From Amoebidium appalachense (lineage: Eukaryota > Ichthyosporea), in assembly GCA_963693365.1 (NCBI GenBank), contig CAVNZM010000009.1, forward strand, positions 992,001 through 1,056,000: DNA of 64,000 bases. The letters run 5' to 3'. Below the pieces are notes generated by a model. It did not search any database, had not been told where the DNA came from, and saw only the letters and a list, made by a program, of their open reading frames with translations. The first letter of the stretch is position 1; the number at the start of each line of letters is the position of its first letter. The translations under genes were made by a program, and so were the position numbers. This document shows, piece after piece, positions 8,708 through 17,424 of this stretch.

Positions 8708-9364
8708 ATGGACCTCATCGAGCGTCTGAAACAAAACGAGATTCCCTACCCACAGGGAAGTACACAGTGGCTGCGCGCCCGCGCATCCATGCTCACGGCC
8801 TCGGACGTGGGCGCCGCGCTGGGGGTGAACCCGTACGAGACGCGGAAGGACCTGATCGAGCACAAGTCCGGGCTGAAGCGGCGGGTCGTCGACCCCGTGT
8901 TCGTGGCATTCGGACACAAGCACGAGGCCAACGCGGCGGACGCGTACATGCGCGCGACGGGGCGCTCGTGCATCGAGCTGGGGCTGATCCGGCACGCGGA
9001 GCACCGGTGGCTGGGGGCGAGCCCGGACCGGGTGACGCTGTGCGGGCGCGCGGTGGAGATCAAGGTGCCGTACAAGCGCAAGTTCATGGACGGACAGCCG
9101 ATCCCCGAGCACTATGTGGCGCAGGTGCAGACACAGCTGTTTGTGCTGGGGCTGGAGGTCGCGGACTTTGTGCAGTTCGACCCGCGCGACGGGTCGCTGC
9201 GCATCGACGAGATCCCGCGGGACAAGGAGTGGTGGGCCAAGCACGGCAAGACATTGATGAGTTTTCAGGCCAAAGTGTTAGACATACGCGCCGACCACGA
9301 GCTGCAGGGATGGGAGGCAGAGGACCAAGACACTGCGATTTGTCACATTCCCGACTTTATATAA
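8708..9364 (+). CDS. YqaJ-family viral recombinase / lambda-exonuclease-like nuclease, 218 aa
   Basis: The product begins MDLIERLKQNEIPYPQGSTQ. It carries the family landmarks in order: the N-terminal QGSTQWLRARASMLTASDVG motif (residues 16-35), the glutamate of FGHKHEANA (about 68-76), the aspartate of LGASPDRV (about 101-108), the E-x-K motif in AVEIKVPYK (about 115-123), and the Y-x-x-Q-V-Q-T-Q-L helix. These match the metal-binding D...E-x-K core of the PD-(D/E)XK nucleases. The family acts as a 5'-3' exonuclease for recombination with a strand-annealing partner, and is widespread in phages and large eukaryotic DNA viruses. No annealing partner was recognised nearby. The frame is intact and of normal length, and the codons are very GC-rich, like its neighbours. 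This is the strongest viral marker in the window. Confidence 0.88.
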   Translation: MDLIERLKQNEIPYPQGSTQWLRARASMLTASDVGAALGVNPYETRKDLIEHKSGLKRRVVDPVFVAFGHKHEANAADAYMRATGRSCIELGLIRHAEHRWLGASPDRVTLCGRAVEIKVPYKRKFMDGQPIPEHYVAQVQTQLFVLGLEVADFVQFDPRDGSLRIDEIPRDKEWWAKHGKTLMSFQAKVLDIRADHELQGWEAEDQDTAICHIPDFI

Positions 9365-9450
9365 ACTTGCACGGCGATGTGTGTAGATGGACACAGTCCG
9401 CCGACTACACCCCGGCCCCGGCCATCAGCCGCAGTAGCGGCATCGGCAGT

Positions 9451-9458
9451 ATATATAC
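9451..9458 (+). promoter_or_regulatory. TATA box of the small basic protein gene
   Basis: ATATATAC at 9451-9458 lies about 108 bases before the ATG at 9559 and is the only good TATA box in this short intergenic region. Confidence 0.45.
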
Positions 9459-9558
9459 GACAAAGGGATGTACGGTAAGATAGAGCATCAACAGGTACCG
9501 CTTTATCAAATTTTGTTTTTTTGTGCAAGTGTGCTGGTGCGGGAGGCCAGGTGCCTGT

Positions 9559-9855
9559 ATGGTGGGTGAAAACGGATCCAGTGACACCATGACTGCTTTA
9601 TGGTTAATATATTATACAATGAAGCCCAAGTATGTCAAGGGACGGTACTGTAGAAGAGACAAGCGGATCTACCGCCGAAAGCTCCGAAACGCACGAAAAA
9701 AGTACAAAGTCCAAAAGAAACATCTAAAACGCATATGGGAACCATCCTATCGTGTACTTGACTATGTGAGCGGCATACCGACCATGACAACCAAAAACGG
9801 GTGGGACATCACAAGCTACGAGTACCCCCTACACTACAACATTTCCCGTATGTAA
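9559..9855 (+). CDS. small basic protein, 98 aa (or 78 aa from 9619)
   Basis: The frame ends at 9855, only three bases from the end of the convergent gene at 9858. Two starts are possible: the ATG at 9559, or 9619 (product MKPKYVKGRYCRRDKRIYRR). The centre is strongly basic (RRKLRNARKKYKVQKKHLKR), followed by an aromatic, acidic C-terminus (GWDITSYEYPLHYNISRM). Such composition suits a nucleic-acid-binding or packaging protein, but no family is recognised. It is less GC-rich than the YqaJ gene beside it. Confidence 0.5.
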   Translation: MVGENGSSDTMTALWLIYYTMKPKYVKGRYCRRDKRIYRRKLRNARKKYKVQKKHLKRIWEPSYRVLDYVSGIPTMTTKNGWDITSYEYPLHYNISRM

Positions 9856-9857
9856 GT

Positions 9858-12239
9858 CTACAAGGCCGCGGCCGCGTTGGAGGGGGGCTCGTCGTTGCCG
9901 GGGCCGTCGGCGCGATGGCGTCTGCGAGGTGTTTCTTCGTCCCGCCCGTCGCCATCGTCCGCCTCCGACCTCCGCCTTTTCTGGGCGGATTGCGACTCGA
10001 ACACTTCCATTAAACCCTTCAACCGGGCGCCGACCCCAGCCTCGATGCGAGATTCTATGTCTTTTTCCAGGTTTTCTTTTTCCTTGACCAGTTCGGCAAT
10101 CCTCGAATAATAGGATTCCCATTTCGATTCCAATTTCTGGTTCCTGTTATGTTCAGTCTCATAGGACTGTGTGATCTTTGACACCTCCCGTGTGAGTTTG
10201 GCCACCTTCCCTATCTCGCCAGCGAGTTCCGTCTCGAGTTCTTTAAGTTCCCGCTCGAGGCGTTTTCGCTCCGTTTCCTTGGTCTCCTTCCATTTCGTAT
10301 TTTCGGCTTCGAGTTTGCGAACTTTCTCTTCGAGGCCGTTGATCGTTGTCGAGTCCGCGTTGTTACGACGTGTGAGCTCCTCGATCTTCGCGTCCTTCTC
10401 CGCGCTAAGCTTGTCTAATTTTTCCCTCGTCTCTTTTCCTCCCACGACTGCGATCTTCAAATTTTGCTTCAGCGTCGCGCTTTCCTGCTCGAGCTTAACG
10501 ATCTGCGCGCGGTGCCGCTCCGAAACCATGCCGACGAGGCGCGTGATGGTGGAAACAACCTGCAAAGTGGCCTCGGAGTCGCCGCGGAGTAGACCGGATA
10601 GTTCGCTCAAGGGGTCGGCTGGGGGTGGGGGTCCGGGGAGTGCGAGGCGCGCGGGCCGTCTAACGTCTTGCTCCTGCTCCTCCTTCTCGGCCTCTCGTTC
10701 TCGTTCGATCTCTCGCGCCGCTCCCTTGTTCTCCTCACGCTCATCTCGCTCCGTTCCCTCGTTCTGTGGATCTCGTTCCAAATCTCGCTCCTCTCGCACT
10801 TGCTCCGCTCGCTCCTTCTCTCGTTCCTCCGCTCGCTCCTTCTCTCGTTCCTCCGCTCGCTCCTTCTCTCGTTCCATCTCTCGCTCCTTCTCTCGTTCCA
10901 TCTCTCGCTCCTTCTCTCGTTCCTCCGCTTGCTCCTTCTCTCGCTCCTTCTCTCGTTCCATCTCTCGCTCCTTCTCTCGTTCCTCCGCTTGCTCCTTCTC
11001 TCGTTCCTCCGCTTGCTCCTTCTCTCGCTCCTTCTCTCGTTCCATCTCTCGCTCCTTCTTCTCTCGCTCCTTCTCTCGTTCCATCTCTCGCTCCTTCTCT
11101 CGCTCCTTCTTCTCTCGCTCCTTCTCTCGCTCCATCTCTCGCTCCTTCTCTCGCTCCTTCTTCTCTCGCTCCTTCTCTCGTTCCATCTCTCGCTCCTTCT
11201 CTCGCTCCTTCTTCTCTCGCTCCTTCTCTCGTTCCATCTCTCGCTCCTTCTTTTCTCGTTCCATCTCTCGCTCCTTCTCTCTCTTGTTGTCCTCTCGCTC
11301 CTTTCGCTTCTTTCGCTCCATCTCTCTCTCTCTCTCTCGACCTCGCTCTCTCTCTCGGTTAATTCGCGCCTCCCCTCGCCGTTGACTCTGCAGCTGTTTC
11401 TGTTGCTGTAAATGGGCCCCAGCAGGCGAATGGAACAGTCCGGTCGTGGACAATGGTAGTGTGTGTGCCCCAGGAGAGAAGAGTCGTGGCTGTGCAAATG
11501 GTATATGCTGTGGAGAGGCCTGCAGAGGCCGTGTCATTTGGGGTTGTGGCTGAAACCCGAATTGCCGAGGGTCGAGAGTGTTGGGTAGAATTGGTCTGTT
11601 TTTGGTGCCGCCGGTCGTGGTTTGGGGTCCCGTGGTGGGAGCTGCCGGGGATGCAGAGGACGGTGCTGTCAGGGGTGGAAGATCGCCCTCGGGGAGAGAC
11701 CAAACTACAGAGCCCTCTTCCACGTCCGCGTCCAAAAACGCGAAATCTTCAATCGCCAACCAATCTACGTCACGGGGCGGAATTGTCATCGAAGGGCGGA
11801 AAGTCTTTCCGGGTGTAAAACGTTGCAAAAATGTTGCCAATGGACACGGATAAACGAACGCGCTCACAGAGGTAGTACATAAATCCGTTAAAGGTTCAAC
11901 ATAGACGACTTCCAACTGCCTTAGTATCCCGGCAGCTTTTCTCAGGTGGAGGAATTCAGAAAGCGAAAGTGTCGTGATGTGTTCAATTGGCTGTGTGCGC
12001 GATGAATAATGTGAAGCAATGCACATGAAAGGCCTTGTTTCTCTAAAAGGTGCACAAAAGTGGTGGTGGTCGTCTGTGCACTCGCCCAACGCGCACGATT
12101 TATCTATAGTCACATCCAAAAACACATCATCTCCCCTCGTCACTAACGCTGCCTCAAAATATCGATCTTCACCAACTCTGACTCCAATAGTGCCTGGGGC
12201 GTGCAGGCGCAATAAGCATGCAAACTGTGGTCTGTCCAT
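9858..12239 (-). CDS. 793-aa protein with a long ER/K helix and C-terminal coiled coil
   Basis: The start is the ATG at 12239 (MDRPQFACLLRLHAPGTIGV). Residues 1-190 look globular and unrecognised. Residues 190-300 are a P/Q/T-rich linker. Residues about 300-500 are almost only E, R, K and M in short repeats (REKEREMEREKERE), expected to form a single charged alpha helix rather than a coiled coil. A short P-rich hinge follows (LALPGPPPPADPL). Residues about 560-750 show heptad-type hydrophobic spacing of a true coiled coil. The C-terminus is basic and acidic (QKRRRSEADDGDGRDEE), resembling a nuclear signal. Length and order suggest a structural, spacer or tether protein. It is convergent with the small basic gene. 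The frame survives the internal repeats, so selection or recent acquisition is likely. Confidence 0.75.
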   Translation of the reverse strand: MDRPQFACLLRLHAPGTIGVRVGEDRYFEAALVTRGDDVFLDVTIDKSCALGECTDDHHHFCAPFRETRPFMCIASHYSSRTQPIEHITTLSLSEFLHLRKAAGILRQLEVVYVEPLTDLCTTSVSAFVYPCPLATFLQRFTPGKTFRPSMTIPPRDVDWLAIEDFAFLDADVEEGSVVWSLPEGDLPPLTAPSSASPAAPTTGPQTTTGGTKNRPILPNTLDPRQFGFQPQPQMTRPLQASPQHIPFAQPRLFSPGAHTLPLSTTGLFHSPAGAHLQQQKQLQSQRRGEARINRERERGREREREMERKKRKEREDNKREKEREMEREKKEREMEREKEREKKEREKEREMEREKEREKKEREKEREMEREKEREKKEREKEREMEREKEREKKEREMEREKEREKEQAEEREKEQAEEREKEREMEREKEREKEQAEEREKEREMEREKEREMEREKERAEEREKERAEEREKERAEQVREERDLERDPQNEGTERDEREENKGAAREIEREREAEKEEQEQDVRRPARLALPGPPPPADPLSELSGLLRGDSEATLQVVSTITRLVGMVSERHRAQIVKLEQESATLKQNLKIAVVGGKETREKLDKLSAEKDAKIEELTRRNNADSTTINGLEEKVRKLEAENTKWKETKETERKRLERELKELETELAGEIGKVAKLTREVSKITQSYETEHNRNQKLESKWESYYSRIAELVKEKENLEKDIESRIEAGVGARLKGLMEVFESQSAQKRRRSEADDGDGRDEETPRRRHRADGPGNDEPPSNAAAAL
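10797..11340 (-). repeat. coding minisatellite inside the ER/K gene
   Basis: The plus strand shows tens of 6-, 12- and 18-base units built from CTCGCTCCTTCT and CTCGTTCCATCT. All indels are multiples of three, so the frame stays open. The pattern is typical of replication-slippage expansion of a charged helix. Confidence 0.85.
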
Positions 12240-12690
12240 ATCTCGCGGAGTCTACGAATTCTTATGCATTTTCGGCCTAGCGATTTAGTACATTGTGGCG
12301 GCTTATTTGGCCAGGGCTGAATTTTGTGCGTTTTTTTTTTATCAAAGAGTCGCGCAGCCAATCGTTCATTTCCGATGAACCAACAACCAATCGTTAATTC
12401 GAAATGAATTCGGTGATTGGATACAATTCAGCCAACAAATGGGTTGTTGCCATGTGTTATTAATGATTGGTTTGTCGAAATGTCCCGCATTTTTCTTGAC
12501 TTGTCGAATCACTGATCTTCAACCAGTCATATATCTAACATTTGCTTTTCTGTATTTGTAATTGGCTACACGTCATGCAAGTGTTTTGGGCTAAAAGATC
12601 CCCGTGCTGTGATTGGTTGCTCAATCGTATCACGTGGGAAGATGCATCGGTATGTTGTTTTGCTTTATTGAGCCCCTCGGGTCGGACGTT
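12240..12690. promoter_or_regulatory. promoter region of the ER/K gene with a CCAAT cluster
   Basis: No gene. Between 12355 and 12475 there are at least four CCAAT-type motifs in both orientations (near 12357, 12388, 12415 and 12466), with ATTCGAAATGAATTCGG-like AT-rich palindromic pieces between them. A T-run at 12332-12341 (A-run on the transcribed strand) is present. No clear TATA box is visible for the minus-strand gene starting at 12239. Confidence 0.45.
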
Positions 12691-13122
12691 CTACTCCGAG
12701 TCGCCGTCGTCGAGCCTCAGGATGGAATCCGTTTCTATATAGTTGTCCTTGTCCACGTGTTTGAGTGATTGCTTTGTGGCGAGGTCTTTGTCTGGTATGG
12801 CAGTCAGGAAGGATACCAGGTCGTGGGCCTTTTTCGTGTCCTTGAAGTACGTTTCGAGCTGACGGCGGAGATACTGTTCGCTTAGTTGTGGCTTTTTGAT
12901 TGATTCTTGAAGAATCAGAAGGTCTTTCGTGGGAAGCTCGAGTGACCTGACATTTCCAGACGACATGTACTTCAGAATGGCCTTCTTTATAGTATTCATT
13001 TTCTTGGTCACAGGTTTTGTCTGTGCCGCGTGCTCCTTGATCTGTGCGTGGAGGGTTGCATAGTCACGCAAAACGCCCTTCAAGCTCTCTACGTTGGAGA
13101 TCTCGGTGTTTGGTTTTCCCAT
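12691..13122 (-). CDS. small helical protein, resembles the nucleocytovirus DUF5760-type family, 143 aa
   Basis: The start is the ATG at 13122 (MGKPNTEISNVESLKGVLRD). Layout: an N-terminal helix, a K-rich helix ending in KKAILKYMSSGNVRSLEL, a short hairpin (DLLILQESIKKPQLSEQYLR), then the helix QLETYFKDTKKAHDLVSFL and an acidic tail. The sequence of basic coiled coil, Y-M-x-x-x-N, 'P-L-S-x-x-Y-L' and 'L-x-x-Y-F' is one I associate with short proteins common in giant-virus genomes. I make this link from pattern memory, not from a search. The gene diverges from the plus-strand gene at 13314 and shares a 190-base promoter region with it. Confidence 0.6.
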   Translation of the reverse strand: MGKPNTEISNVESLKGVLRDYATLHAQIKEHAAQTKPVTKKMNTIKKAILKYMSSGNVRSLELPTKDLLILQESIKKPQLSEQYLRRQLETYFKDTKKAHDLVSFLTAIPDKDLATKQSLKHVDKDNYIETDSILRLDDGDSE

Positions 13123-13178
13123 TTGCTATTACACACACATAATATTTTGTGGTGTTTTCGGCGATGTCGTGGTGCTTA

Positions 13179-13247
13179 CGTCATCGAGTCTTGGTTCTGC
13201 TTGCGTCATCGAGTCTTGGTTCTGCTTGCGTCATCGACGATTATAAA
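13179..13247 (+). promoter_or_regulatory. divergent promoter: three CGTCATCG repeats and a TATA box
   Basis: CGTCATCG occurs at 13179, 13204 and 13229, exactly 25 bases apart. The first two copies share the longer unit CGTCATCGAGTCTTGG. TTATAAAT at 13241-13248 follows the third copy directly. CGTCA is the half-site bound by CREB/ATF-type bZIP factors. The TATA box sets the plus-strand start near 13270, so the ATG at 13314 is preferred over earlier ATGs at 13247 and 13253. Confidence 0.6.
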
Positions 13248-13313
13248 TGACGATGTCATCGCCCGCGAGCCCGTTTTCGATCATTGGTTGGGTTTGTCCG
13301 TGCGAACCCCAAG

Positions 13314-14555
13314 ATGCGTTTTGCGACGACCGGGGCGAGTTGTGTGCCGCTGTGCTTTTTCAATCATCCTGTCGAAGGAGCCTCCGTGTTCCTAGCCCGA
13401 CCCCGTGCCTACAATCCATTTGGGGGTGTCGAGAGGTGGAGCCTTGAGACGGGCCCCGTTGGCTTCGCGAGCGCTGGTCTGGCGCGGTTTTGCGAGTTGA
13501 CCACGGCGTACGTCGTGCTGGTAGTCGATTATCCGACGTTTGTTGTGTGGGGCAAATGTACAATCTCGTTGGTTAATCACCATCGCGCGGAACCTGGCGT
13601 TGGCAAATCAGCGTTGCTGCGCGCGTCACCGGGCAGTGCAAACGCGGATAGCCGGGTTGGGGCCGCGTCGGGTGACATGCTCGCGCTGGATGTCTTGCTG
13701 CCGTTCGATGTTACCGGTGCGCGTCTCGTGGGATACAGCGGTCGTCGCGGGGTCGTGGTATTTTTGATCCACAGCAGCCCAGATCTGGGTGACTGGGCCT
13801 GTCCGCAGCTCCGGGGATATGGGACCGGTACTGCCGGGGTTGGGAAAGGACCCGGGTTGCCGCTTTGGTCGATGGACCGACATGTGGTCTCCGAGCATCC
13901 GTGTTCTGTGGGTGACTCGCTTGTTGTGTTGTGTCGGGGAGAGCGAGGATCGACGTTTGTTGTGTCGGTTGATTGGGTCACGGGTGCGCGGAACTGGAGT
14001 GTCTGTCTGGGTGGGTGGATGGGCGCGATGGGGGTGTTGTCGGTGTCGAGTGTCGATATCCGTGTTCTGTACCACAATCATGCGCCAGGTGAGGACGGGA
14101 CGCTCGCGGTGGTGGACGCGATCGGTCTGCGGGACGGCCGACTTCTTGGGGAATGCAGAGTGGATATGCTGACGACTTGTAGACCTCATTGGTGCGGTGA
14201 TGAAGTCGGGTGTGTATTCTGTTCAAAGGCACCCCTCGAGCCCACACATCGATACTTTGCCAAGCGTGCGTTATGTACTTGTTGGGTGGATATGTACGAG
14301 AGGACGGTGTTGTGCCGCGGGGGCGACCGATTGTATGTTGGTCGCCTGGGTTTCAGTAGAGGGGATAGCGATGTGCTGATATACGAAGTCGGCGCTGACG
14401 ATGTGGTGCGTCTTGTCAGCCAGCATCGCGTGTTTCTGGATGGTGTCGTGCACGCGCTGACCATGAGTGTCGCCAGTCGATTCGTTGTTTTGGGCGTACA
14501 TGTGACTGCCGATGGAGGGAGTATCTTTCAGGTTTTCCGGTGGAAGATCGAGTGA
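13314..14555 (+). CDS. hypothetical 413-aa protein, beta-propeller-like composition
   Basis: The start is the ATG at 13314 (MRFATTGASCVPLCFFNHPV), the first ATG after the predicted initiation site. The protein is rich in V, G, W, R and C and made of short strand-like segments that end in W/V/F-x-V, for example VVFLIHSSPDLGDW, STFVVSVDWVTGARNWSVC, TLAVVDAIGLRDGRLLGEC and GSIFQVFRWKIE. This looks like a repeated four-strand blade, as in WD or F-box-associated propellers, but canonical WD dipeptides are missing. No enzyme motif is seen. The last blade ends at the C-terminus, as is usual for a closed propeller. An AATAAA lies about 130 bases after the stop, at 14687. Confidence 0.55.
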   Translation: MRFATTGASCVPLCFFNHPVEGASVFLARPRAYNPFGGVERWSLETGPVGFASAGLARFCELTTAYVVLVVDYPTFVVWGKCTISLVNHHRAEPGVGKSALLRASPGSANADSRVGAASGDMLALDVLLPFDVTGARLVGYSGRRGVVVFLIHSSPDLGDWACPQLRGYGTGTAGVGKGPGLPLWSMDRHVVSEHPCSVGDSLVVLCRGERGSTFVVSVDWVTGARNWSVCLGGWMGAMGVLSVSSVDIRVLYHNHAPGEDGTLAVVDAIGLRDGRLLGECRVDMLTTCRPHWCGDEVGCVFCSKAPLEPTHRYFAKRALCTCWVDMYERTVLCRGGDRLYVGRLGFSRGDSDVLIYEVGADDVVRLVSQHRVFLDGVVHALTMSVASRFVVLGVHVTADGGSIFQVFRWKIE

Positions 14556-14860
14556 TGTGTGGGTTACTATTGCCCGGTGTTCTAACGAATCGAAGCTACA
14601 AAGCTGGCTATTTTTGCTTTCGTGCTCAGTCATTAGTATTCAATTTACACACCATGTTCTGTCATTTGGTTTCGGTGTTGGCAATAAAGATATGTAATTG
14701 CACACCGACATGTGTCGACGGTTCGTAGTCTTTGCTTCTGTTTGCCAGCACTGCCAAAGTTTGTATCCATCAAATATTATATATAAACAGTATCTGTATC
14801 TGTATGTTGTTCCCCGTTCCGTGCATGCTCGATAATAGCACGTAAAATGATGGGTTAGTC
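14556..14860. terminator. convergent 3' region with polyadenylation signal
   Basis: No gene between the convergent ends at 14555 (+) and 14861 (-). AATAAA at 14687 is a likely poly(A) signal for the plus-strand gene. An AT-rich stretch (ATATTATATATAAAC near 14775) follows. Confidence 0.45.
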
Positions 14861-15841
14861 TCATATGACCACTGATTCGATGTATCCTCGAGTGGGTGCG
14901 GCGTCCCTTGCAGGGCAGCCATGTGTGTGTTGCGTTTGTGTTGTGGATTGTGCGTACGGGTCGAGCTTGCGTTCGTGGCCAACAAAGAAGTTTGTCGTGA
15001 GAGTCGCGATTGTTCGGCTTGATGCGAGTGTCACTTGATATGCCTTGAGGGATGCACATGCAAATGCTTTGTCGTCGAAGAAAGACTCGCATCTCGCCAG
15101 TGTTTTTGAGATTGTTGTCGAGCCGGATTTGACGGCCGTGACCGTTCCACAGTCGTGCAGTGGAAACGCAACATATGTGCCTTCAAAAGCACCCTTGACG
15201 GTCCAACAAGGGCTCTGTTTGTCTCCAGAGAAGTGGATCAGTCCTGAAGATATTGCCCCGTGAACTGTCCCGTCGTATGTCATCCACGGAGACGATCCGT
15301 GTGTGAATACGCGGCCGCCGTGTACATCCAGAAATGCAATTCTATGGATGTTTGGGTCCCTCGGTGTGGCCGTTTTCTGTTGGGGTTCGTTATTTTCTTG
15401 GTAGAGTCTTTTGTAATTGGCGAGTTCGTGGTGAAGCCTAATGTTATCCTTTTCCGTCTCTTGTAATGAATTTATAAGCCTGTTCTGATTATTTAAGAGC
15501 TTGATCGCATTGCTTATTTGCGACATGATATTTTCCAATCCCTTCTCGAGCGGATCGTCTTTGGTGTTTTCTGTTGTGTCTGGCTGCAAATGAGCAGCCA
15601 TCGTCGTGAAATGATTCAAAATTTTGAGTGTCTGTGTGGAGGTTCTGTTAAACATGTTTATTATATTTTTAATGTCGTCTATTTTGTTTGGGTCGTCGAC
15701 ATCAGTGCCACCCCCAACTGTTCCCGATCCAGCGGTGTCGCTTTCGTTTGGCATTTTCGATAACAATTTGACGATGTCATCGTGTGTGGCGCTCAGTGAA
15801 TTCCGAATTCCGCTTAGAATTTCTTCGTTGTCGGTTGACAT
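14861..15841 (-). CDS. hypothetical 326-aa protein, coiled coil plus globular C-terminus
   Basis: The start is the ATG at 15841 (MSTDNEEILSGIRNSLSATH). Residues 1-30 and about 55-160 are helical with N/L/I heptad spacing (NQNRLINSLQETEKDNIRLH). A G-rich break separates them near residue 45. Residues about 165-290 are a mixed globular region (HRIAFLDVHGGRVF...SSPWMTYDGTVHGAI) with many G, T and H. An oligomeric stalk with a terminal head is one reading, but no family is recognised. Its promoter must lie at the edge of, or inside, the tandem array at 15.9-17.2 kb, which it shares with the divergent gene at 17425. Confidence 0.6.
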   Translation of the reverse strand: MSTDNEEILSGIRNSLSATHDDIVKLLSKMPNESDTAGSGTVGGGTDVDDPNKIDDIKNIINMFNRTSTQTLKILNHFTTMAAHLQPDTTENTKDDPLEKGLENIMSQISNAIKLLNNQNRLINSLQETEKDNIRLHHELANYKRLYQENNEPQQKTATPRDPNIHRIAFLDVHGGRVFTHGSSPWMTYDGTVHGAISSGLIHFSGDKQSPCWTVKGAFEGTYVAFPLHDCGTVTAVKSGSTTISKTLARCESFFDDKAFACASLKAYQVTLASSRTIATLTTNFFVGHERKLDPYAQSTTQTQHTHGCPARDAAPTRGYIESVVI

Positions 15842-15920
15842 TTCTGTTTATCATTGCTGTGAAAATATCGACACCGCCCGAGCGACAAATTATTGGTCTC
15901 GCAACGGACACGCCAATCGG

Positions 15921-17187
15921 CGAGTCTGGTGGGACGGAAGCAAGGGTTCTGTGTGGCGACCAATCGGAACGCGCGGTTGGGGCGTGGTCGTGGTGACGGG
16001 ACTGCGGTCAAGAGTAGAAGCATCATCGAAGGCCCTGTCGTGTCGGACGCGCAATCTGATTGGTGGGACGGAAGCAAGGGTTCTGTGTGGCGACCAATCG
16101 GAACGCGCGGTTGGGGCGTGGTCGTGGTGACGGGACTGCGGTCAAGAGTAGAAGCATCATCGAAGGCCCTGTCGTGTCGGACGCGCAATCTGATTGGTGG
16201 GACGGAAGCAAGGGTTCTGTGTGGCGACCAATCGGAACGCGCGGTTGGGGCGTGGTCGTGGCGAACAATCGGAACGCGCGGTTGGGACGTGGTCGTGGTG
16301 ACGGGACTGCGGTCAAGAGTAGAAGCATCATCGAAGGCCCTGTCGTGTCGGACGCGCAATCTGATTGGTGGGACGGAAGCAAGGGTTCTGTGTGGCGACC
16401 AATCGGAACGCGCGGTTGGGGCGTGGTCGTGGTGACGGGACTGCGGTCAAGAGTAGAAGCATCATCGAAGGCCCTGTCGTGTCGGACGCGCAATCTGATT
16501 GGTGGGACGGAAGCAAGGGTTCTGTGTGGCGACCAATCGGAACGCGCGGTTGGGGCGTGGTCGTGGTGACGGGACTGCGGTCAAGAGTAGAAGCATCATC
16601 GAAGGCCCTGTCGTGTCGGACGCGCAATCTGATTGGTGGGACGGAAGCAAGGGTTCTGTGTGGCGACCAATCGGAACGCGCGGTTGGGGCGTGGTCGTGG
16701 CGAACAATCGGAACGCGCGGTTGGGACGTGGTCGTGGTGACGGGACTGCGGTCAAGAGTAGAAGCATCATCGAAGGCCCTGTCGTGTCGGACGCGCAATC
16801 TGATTGGTGGGACGGAAGCAAGGGTTCTGTGTGGCGACTAATCGGAACGCGCGGTTGGGGCGTGGTCGTGGTGACGGGACTGCGGTCAAGAGTAGAAGCA
16901 TCATCGAAGGCCCTGTGTCGTGTCGGACGCGCAATCTGATTGGTGGGACGGAAGCAAGGGTTCTGTGTGGCGACCAATCGGAACGCGCGGTTGGGGCGTG
17001 GTCGTGGTGACGGGACTGCGGTCAAGAGTAGAAGCATCATCGAAGGCCCTGTGTCGTGTCGGACGCGCAATCTGATTGGTGGGACGGAAGCAAGGGTTCT
17101 GTGTGGCGACCAATCGGAACGCGCGGTTGGGGCGTGGTCGTGTGGTCAAGAGTTCGAAGACCATATCGTGTCGAACGCGCAATCTGA
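15921..17187. repeat. nine-unit tandem array, 134/134/171-bp higher-order pattern
   Basis: The landmark GGGACGGAAGCAAGG occurs at 15931, 16065, 16199, 16370, 16504, 16638, 16809, 16945 and 17081. Spacings are 134, 134, 171, 134, 134, 171, 136 and 136. The 171-bp units carry an extra 37-bp partial copy of ACAATCGGAACGCGCGG. Each unit holds one CCAATCGG box and one inverted box in CTGATTGGTGG. Because 134 is not a multiple of three, the long open frames read across the array in several phases and are not genes. It lies between divergent genes, so an enhancer or replication-origin-like role is conceivable. Confidence 0.9.
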
Positions 17188-17328
17188 TGTGTGATTTTTC
17201 TGTTGTTTTTTTTTGTGTTATTTTATTCTCCTTCTGTGATTTGTGTACAACAGTCTTAAACGGGGCGGTCCAATTGATGGATGTCTCTTGATACTTTGTT
17301 TTTGTCGCTACGTTGTGTGTCTCCTGGC

Positions 17329-17334
17329 TATAAG
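17329..17334 (+). promoter_or_regulatory. TATA box of the 17425 gene
   Basis: TATAAG in the context GGCTATAAGAAG lies 96 bases before the ATG. It rules out the upstream ATG at 17281 in the same frame as the true start. Confidence 0.55.
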
Positions 17335-17424
17335 AAGTGTTGTGTGTGTGTGTCAGTATGCTCATTTTACAGTCGCAGCTTTCTCTTCACATCTACTCTA
17401 GCTCTCAACGAGGCTGTTTTCAAC

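Noticed and set aside
10171-11411. Plus-strand S/R/L-rich frames opposite the ER/K gene
   Set aside because: They are shadows of the minisatellite. Only the minus-strand frame has an ordinary start, globular ends and a sensible composition.
15893-17194. Long open frames in several phases across the tandem array
   Set aside because: The same peptide appears in shifted frames on both strands because the 134-bp unit is not a multiple of three. They reflect the repeat and are not genes.
17281-17424. N-terminal extension of the 17425 gene from the ATG at 17281
   Set aside because: The TATA box at 17329-17334 places initiation after this ATG, and the extension (CVSVCSFYSRSFLF) does not look like the rest of the protein.
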